A stretch of DNA of 64,000 bases, taken from Leadbetterella lacustris. Its GTDB lineage: Bacteria; Bacteroidota; Bacteroidia; Cytophagales; Spirosomataceae. The notes beneath the pieces are model-generated. The model saw only the letters and a program-made list of their open reading frames with translations. It was not told where the DNA came from and did no database searches. Shown here piece after piece: positions 61,284 to 64,000 of this stretch. The stretch is from NCBI GenBank assembly GCA_965234335.1, contig OZ248446.1, positions 124,001 through 188,000 of the forward strand, in the 5' to 3' direction. Position 1 is the stretch's first letter; every line of letters starts with the position of its first letter. The position numbers were made by a program, and so were the translations under genes.

Positions 61284-62524
61284 TAGGCTTCTATCGGTGT
61301 TTGTGTTTTTATTTTTCTGCTATCTAAAAATTCTGCAATTTTGTTTGTCGCAAGTTCTAAAGTGTCCACTTCAGGTAAAAAAACAGCTCTAAAGTGTTGG
61401 CCATCATTATAATTAAATCCTTTTCCTGAAACCACAAACACTTTTTGTTCTGACAATAAATCCAAGGCAAACTGTTCGTCGTTTTGGATGTCAAATTTCT
61501 TCATGTCTATTTTAGGGAAGACATAAAGGGAGCCTTTTGGTTTCACACAGGTAATGCCTGGGATATCGGTCAGTTTGTAATAAATTAAATCTCTTTGTTT
61601 CTTTAATCTTCCTCCCTCGGCCACCAAGTCGTTTATGGATTGATACCCACCGAGTGCCGTCTGAATGGCATATTGCGTAGGAACATTGGCACACAACCGC
61701 ATAGAGGCCAAGAGCGTAAGTCCTTCTAAGAAGGATTTTGCTTTGTTTTTTGCACCACTTGGTATCACCCATCCACCTCTAAATCCTGCTGCTCGGTAGT
61801 TTTTAGAAAGTCCACCGAAAGTCATAAAAAACACCTCCTCAGAAAGTGTGGCGATAGGTATGTGGACGTTGCCATCGTACAGGATTTTGTCATAAATCTC
61901 ATCAGAAAACACAATGAGGTCATGTTTCTCTGCCAAGGCAACGATTTTTTTCAAAACCTCTTTTTCATAAACAGCACCAGTTGGATTGTTGGGGTTAATG
62001 ATTACGATGGCTTTTGTTTTTGTGGTTATTTTGGCTGCCATGTCTTCCACATCTGGATTCCAATCAGAGGCTTCGTCACACAAATAATGAACGGGTTTTC
62101 CACCTGAAAGTGCCACGGCAGTAGTCCAAAGTGGATAGTCTGGAGAGGGGATGAGTATTTCGTCACCGTCGTTGAGCAATGCTTGCATACACATTACTAT
62201 GAGTTCGCTCACACCATTTCCAACGAAAATGTCCTCCATTTTTACATCTTTTATACCAATCTGTTGGGTATAATGCATGATGGCCTTACGAGCAGGGAAA
62301 ATTCCCAAATGATGCGAATAGCCTTGAGCATTGCGGAGGTTAAGAATCATGTCATGCATAATCTCGTCAGGCACATCAAATCCAAACGGAGCAGGATTGC
62401 CGATGTTGAGATTGATTATTTTCTGACCCATAGCCTCAAGCTGCTGTGCTTTTTCGAAAACTGGTCCTCTGATAGCGTAACTAAGATTATTTAGCCTATC
62501 GCTTTTTTTATACTCGTTTGGCAT
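61283..62524 (-). CDS. alaA: PLP-dependent aminotransferase, AlaA-like
   Basis: 413 residues. Class I aminotransferase motifs: NLNIGNPAPFGFD, NPNNPTGAVY, FSDEIYDKILYDG, and FGGLSKNYRAAGFRGGW holding the PLP lysine. MRLCANVPTQYAIQTALGG closely resembles the segment I recall in E. coli AlaA (glutamate-pyruvate aminotransferase). It makes alanine from pyruvate and glutamate in the cytoplasm. Four bases after purC and one base overlapping DUF456, so the three form an operon. Confidence 0.88.
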   Translation of the reverse strand: MPNEYKKSDRLNNLSYAIRGPVFEKAQQLEAMGQKIINLNIGNPAPFGFDVPDEIMHDMILNLRNAQGYSHHLGIFPARKAIMHYTQQIGIKDVKMEDIFVGNGVSELIVMCMQALLNDGDEILIPSPDYPLWTTAVALSGGKPVHYLCDEASDWNPDVEDMAAKITTKTKAIVIINPNNPTGAVYEKEVLKKIVALAEKHDLIVFSDEIYDKILYDGNVHIPIATLSEEVFFMTFGGLSKNYRAAGFRGGWVIPSGAKNKAKSFLEGLTLLASMRLCANVPTQYAIQTALGGYQSINDLVAEGGRLKKQRDLIYYKLTDIPGITCVKPKGSLYVFPKIDMKKFDIQNDEQFALDLLSEQKVFVVSGKGFNYNDGQHFRAVFLPEVDTLELATNKIAEFLDSRKIKTQTPIEA

Positions 62525-62528
62525 AGTA

Positions 62529-63470
62529 TTATATCTTTTTCAAGAAACTATTAACGTTGTTTTCAATACGTTGAATGATATCTTCAGTCAAATCCTTAAT
62601 GAAATTTTCGCCAGTTACTTTTTCGTATAACTCTATGTAACGGTTGGAGATTTCTTCTATTTTTTCGTCGGTCATTTCAGGAATAATTTGTCCTTCTTTA
62701 CCCTGAAAATTATTAGCAATTAACCACTCCCTTACAAATTCTTTTGATAATTGCTTCTGAGGTAGGTTGTTATTTTGATTTTCTTGGTAATTGGCATTAT
62801 AAAAAAACCTTGAAGAGTCCGGCGTATGAATTTCGTCAATCAAGTAGATGGTTCCGTCTTTCTCTCCAAATTCATATTTGGTATCTACCAGAATTAATCC
62901 ATTTTGAAGGGCCATTTCGGTTCCTTTGTCAAAAAGAGCTAGTGCATATTTTTCTAATGCAATGTATTTGTCTTCCTCTACCAAACCTAAAGCAATGATA
63001 TTTTCTCTTGAAATATCTTCGTCGTGGCCTTCGTGAGCCTTGGTGGTAGGGGTTATAATCGGGTTAGGTAATTTGTCGTTTTCTTTTAAACCTTCGGGGA
63101 GTGAAACTCCACAAATGGTTCTTTTTCCAGACTTATATTCTCTCCAAGCATGGCCAGCCAAATACCCCCTAACGACCATTTCAACAGGGAAAGTCTCGCA
63201 TTTTAGGCCAAATGTAGCATTTGGGTCTGGTGTTGCTATTAACCAATTCGGTACAATTTCTCGCGTAGCTTCAAGGTTTTTGGCAGCAATTTGGTTTAAA
63301 ACTTGTCCTTTAAAGGGAATTGGTCTTGGTAAAACCACATCGAAGGCAGACAGCCTATCGGAAGCTATCATAAGAACGTGGTTGCCAATGGTATATACGT
63401 CTCTAACCTTTCCACGATAAAAAGCTTTTTGATTCTTGAAATTGTAATTGGTTTCTTTAATGCTGTTCAT
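62529..63470 (-). CDS. purC: Phosphoribosylaminoimidazole-succinocarboxamide synthase
   Basis: 313 residues. Typical SAICAR synthetase motifs: FYRGKVRDVYTIG, ASDRLSAFDVVLPRPIPFKG, EMVVRGYLAGHAWREYKSG, GLILVDTKYEFG and LIDEIHTPDSSRF. It joins CAIR and aspartate in purine synthesis. The length is the longer type found in Bacteroidota, with extra C-terminal helices. First gene of the minus-strand purC-alaA-DUF456 unit. Confidence 0.96.
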   Translation of the reverse strand: MNSIKETNYNFKNQKAFYRGKVRDVYTIGNHVLMIASDRLSAFDVVLPRPIPFKGQVLNQIAAKNLEATREIVPNWLIATPDPNATFGLKCETFPVEMVVRGYLAGHAWREYKSGKRTICGVSLPEGLKENDKLPNPIITPTTKAHEGHDEDISRENIIALGLVEEDKYIALEKYALALFDKGTEMALQNGLILVDTKYEFGEKDGTIYLIDEIHTPDSSRFFYNANYQENQNNNLPQKQLSKEFVREWLIANNFQGKEGQIIPEMTDEKIEEISNRYIELYEKVTGENFIKDLTEDIIQRIENNVNSFLKKI

Positions 63471-63545
63471 TTTTAATCTAAAATTTCGCTTGTTATACTA
63501 CGAAACATGCCTTCGGCACTGTTTGAATTACAAATTTCGGGTTTA

Positions 63546-64000
63546 TTACCAATCTTTTTCTAAATTTTGCCTACTATTTTTTTTGGAGATAAGAATTTTA
63601 ATTTCTGAATTTTTCAGGTCTTCGAGTAGTTGTAGAACTTTCTCTTTTGAAATTTTCTTAGAGGTATACTCGTCTAAGTCTTGTTCTTTTTTGTCTGAAG
63701 CTAAAATTTCCTGATTTTGTTTGCTTTGCTGATGCTCAGGTGGAAGTGAACCTTTTGGTTTGTAAAGTTTACTTATGAGCTCATAATTATACCTTGCCTG
63801 CTCCAAATCTATGTTTTTTTCAATTGCTTTCTTGAAGTATTTTAGACCCTCACTGCTGTCCCCACGTGTGATAGCTAATACACCGAGTTGGTTGCAAGAC
63901 TGTGAAGCCTGAAGTGCGTTGGGCAAATCTTGTGTGTGTTCGTAGTTTATTCTGGCATGCAGGGTGTCGTTTGTTACAAAATAGGCATGTGCAGCATCGA
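63546..64000 (-). CDS. TPR protein, C-terminal part, BatC-like (cut by window edge)
   Basis: Open to the right edge of the window: 151 residues are visible and the frame has no stop before 64000, so the N terminus lies outside. A TPR-like pair of helices (NQLGVLAITRGDSSEGLKYF and ENI-type followed by ARYNYELISKLY) is followed by a Gln/Lys-rich linker and a helix KISKEKVLQLLEDLKNSEIK, ending in EKDW. The ARYNYEL helix, the leucine helix and the final DW resemble BatC of the Bacteroidota aerotolerance (Bat) operon, but the diagnostic N-terminal part is not visible. BatC identity is therefore tentative. Confidence 0.7.
   Translation of the reverse strand, partial: DAAHAYFVTNDTLHARINYEHTQDLPNALQASQSCNQLGVLAITRGDSSEGLKYFKKAIEKNIDLEQARYNYELISKLYKPKGSLPPEHQQSKQNQEILASDKKEQDLDEYTSKKISKEKVLQLLEDLKNSEIKILISKKNSRQNLEKDW

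Overview
The window is an AT-rich chromosomal segment from a Bacteroidota bacterium. Evidence includes two SusC/SusD pairs, three long proteins with type IX secretion (T9SS) C-terminal sorting domains, a T9SS plug protein, a stand-alone LytTR regulator, and promoter-like TAnnTTTG (-7) and TTTG (-33) boxes. The gene mix (SusD-like_2, DUF4302, the metallohydrolase lipoprotein, an asparagine/tryptophan-rich lipoprotein beside proS) suggests Cytophagales, but this is a judgement from family knowledge, not a phylogeny. I saw no rRNA, tRNA, CRISPR array or intact mobile element.

Layout. 1-3464: the 3' end of citrate synthase, a LytTR protein, and a four-gene minus-strand operon (ABC ATPase, FtsX-like permease with a His-rich loop, DUF3299 protein, small outer-membrane protein) that looks like a metal-linked envelope system. 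3608-7574: peroxiredoxin, T9SS plug protein, ABC-F ATPase. 7818-17704: a nutrient-acquisition locus running SusC, SusD, zinc metallohydrolase lipoprotein, DUF4302 lipoprotein, with a secreted HExxH protease downstream. 17705-18663 is the only long non-coding stretch and holds possible gene debris. 18664-24116: a second SusC/SusD pair with a small lipoprotein. 24316-28348: two related fibronectin-III T9SS cargo proteins.

28463-36792: folP; then DUF1599, a DoxX/BT_3928-type membrane protein and shikimate kinase; then a large membrane protein and a sugar cluster with two paired SDR epimerases and a family 2 glycosyltransferase. 36863-46041: FadL-type porin, low-complexity lipoprotein, proS and FKBP isomerase, metF, a small secreted protein and a TonB-dependent receptor. 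46232-56469: AddA/RecB-like helicase-nuclease, prfC, fatty-acid desaturase, GH25 lysozyme, pgi, and a LysM protein whose lytic-transglycosylase-like domain has lost its catalytic Glu. 56741-64000: GH30 glycosidase; a carbamoyltransferase, DUF5989, SxtJ-like trio; DUF456, alaA-like aminotransferase, purC, and a truncated TPR (BatC-like) gene.

The most interesting points are the carbamoyltransferase trio, the pseudo-transglycosylase LysM protein, the paired epimerases where one has Phe in place of the catalytic Tyr, the metal-linked ABC/DUF3299 operon with a LytTR gene tucked behind its terminator, and the SusCD-metallohydrolase-DUF4302-protease locus. All functions are read from sequence motifs; no searches could be run.
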